64,000 bases of DNA from G965267335 sp965267335 (lineage in GTDB: Bacteria; Bacteroidota; Bacteroidia; Cytophagales; JAAEPT01), in the NCBI GenBank assembly GCA_965267335.1, contig OZ253953.1:4092001-4156000 (forward strand), written 5' to 3'. Position 1 is the stretch's first letter. The number at the start of each line of letters is the position of its first letter. Positions 63,845 to 64,000 of this stretch are shown one piece after another. The notes below the pieces were generated by a model. It searched no databases, was not told the origin of the DNA, and was given only the letters and a program-made list of their open reading frames with translations. Both the position numbers and the translations under genes were made by a program.

Positions 63845-64000
63845 ATGAAAAATATACTTATACCTACAGATTTTTCCCCTTGTGCTAAAGTAGCAGAGAA
63901 TATAGGATTAGAAATAGCAAAACTTGCACAGGCTGAAATTCATTTCCTACATATTGTTTCAACTCCAATTGAATGGATAAAGTTACCATTAGAAAGAGAA
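63845..64000 (+). CDS. Universal stress protein (partial, first 52 aa)
   Basis: The N-terminus MKNILIPTDFSPCAKVAENI matches the UspA ATP-binding fold (beta-1 with the conserved Asp of PTDFS, then helix 1). The gene runs off the right edge. It is 2 bp after the TolC gene and clearly in the same operon. In related loci the adaptor (CusB) is usually found close by, so it may follow this gene. Whether the Usp domain is single or doubled cannot be seen. Confidence 0.8.
   Translation, partial: MKNILIPTDFSPCAKVAENIGLEIAKLAQAEIHFLHIVSTPIEWIKLPLERE

Noticed and set aside
1..64000. tRNA, rRNA, insertion sequences, attachment sites, prophage or integrase genes
   Set aside because: None seen while reading; short RNAs could still be missed without a search (tRNAscan-SE and Infam/Rfam would decide).

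Overview
The window looks like a chromosomal segment of a Bacteroidota bacterium, probably in or near the Cytophagales. The evidence is: a type IX secretion (T9SS) C-terminal sorting domain; Bacteroidota-restricted families (IPExxxVDY protein, S46 dipeptidyl-peptidase, DUF4856, DUF6660, HYC_CC_PP); many SusC/FecA-style TonB receptors and lipoproteins; A-rich sequence before start codons instead of Shine-Dalgarno sites; and promoter elements of the TTG-N(about 20)-TAnnTTTG kind. I saw no rRNA, tRNA, CRISPR array, insertion sequence or prophage gene. No gene-free stretch exceeds 300 bp.

1-16,494 (minus): one uninterrupted reading frame of at least 5,498 codons, still open at the left edge. It encodes a secreted giant made of three choice-of-anchor-Q (polymorphic-protein-like) blocks followed by nine beta-helix supermodules of 411-643 residues. 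It appears to start at TTG after a clear signal peptide. 16,781-28,475: housekeeping genes: M42 aminopeptidase, pyruvate kinase and the IPExxxVDY protein on minus; then acpP-fabF-rnc, nadE, lgt and a POTRA/beta-barrel protein on plus, with a T9SS-sorted surface protein inserted on minus. 28,525-36,465: S46 dipeptidyl-peptidase (DPP7-type specificity residue), GH5 lipoprotein, and a minus-strand operon of a GT39-like membrane protein, a FAD oxidoreductase and an S41 protease.

36,585-40,823: a probable iron-uptake operon (tiny lipoprotein, FecA-like TonB receptor, DUF4856 lipoprotein) closed by a strong terminator. 40,919-47,097: an ECF sigma factor with an overlapping small membrane protein, several unrecognised envelope proteins, an exported rhodanese, a MATE exporter and an exported HExxH protein. 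47,305-53,185: Tricorn-like protease, single-domain response regulator, Na+/Ca2+ exchanger and a GH16 glucanase.

53,287-64,000 (plus): a continuous copper/silver homeostasis locus. In order it holds DUF6660 (Cys/His-rich), a TonB receptor, a CopA-type P1B ATPase, a CopZ-like chaperone, a HYC_CC_PP protein, a CusA-type RND pump, a TolC-type protein and the start of a universal stress protein. The predicted flow is periplasmic or surface capture, cytoplasmic chaperoning, inner-membrane export by the ATPase, then trans-envelope efflux by the RND/TolC pump. The CusB adaptor is expected just beyond the right edge.

The best candidates for something undescribed are the giant modular protein and its unusual upstream region, the nested inverted repeat sitting on the cusA start, and the GT39/FAD-oxidoreductase/S41 operon.
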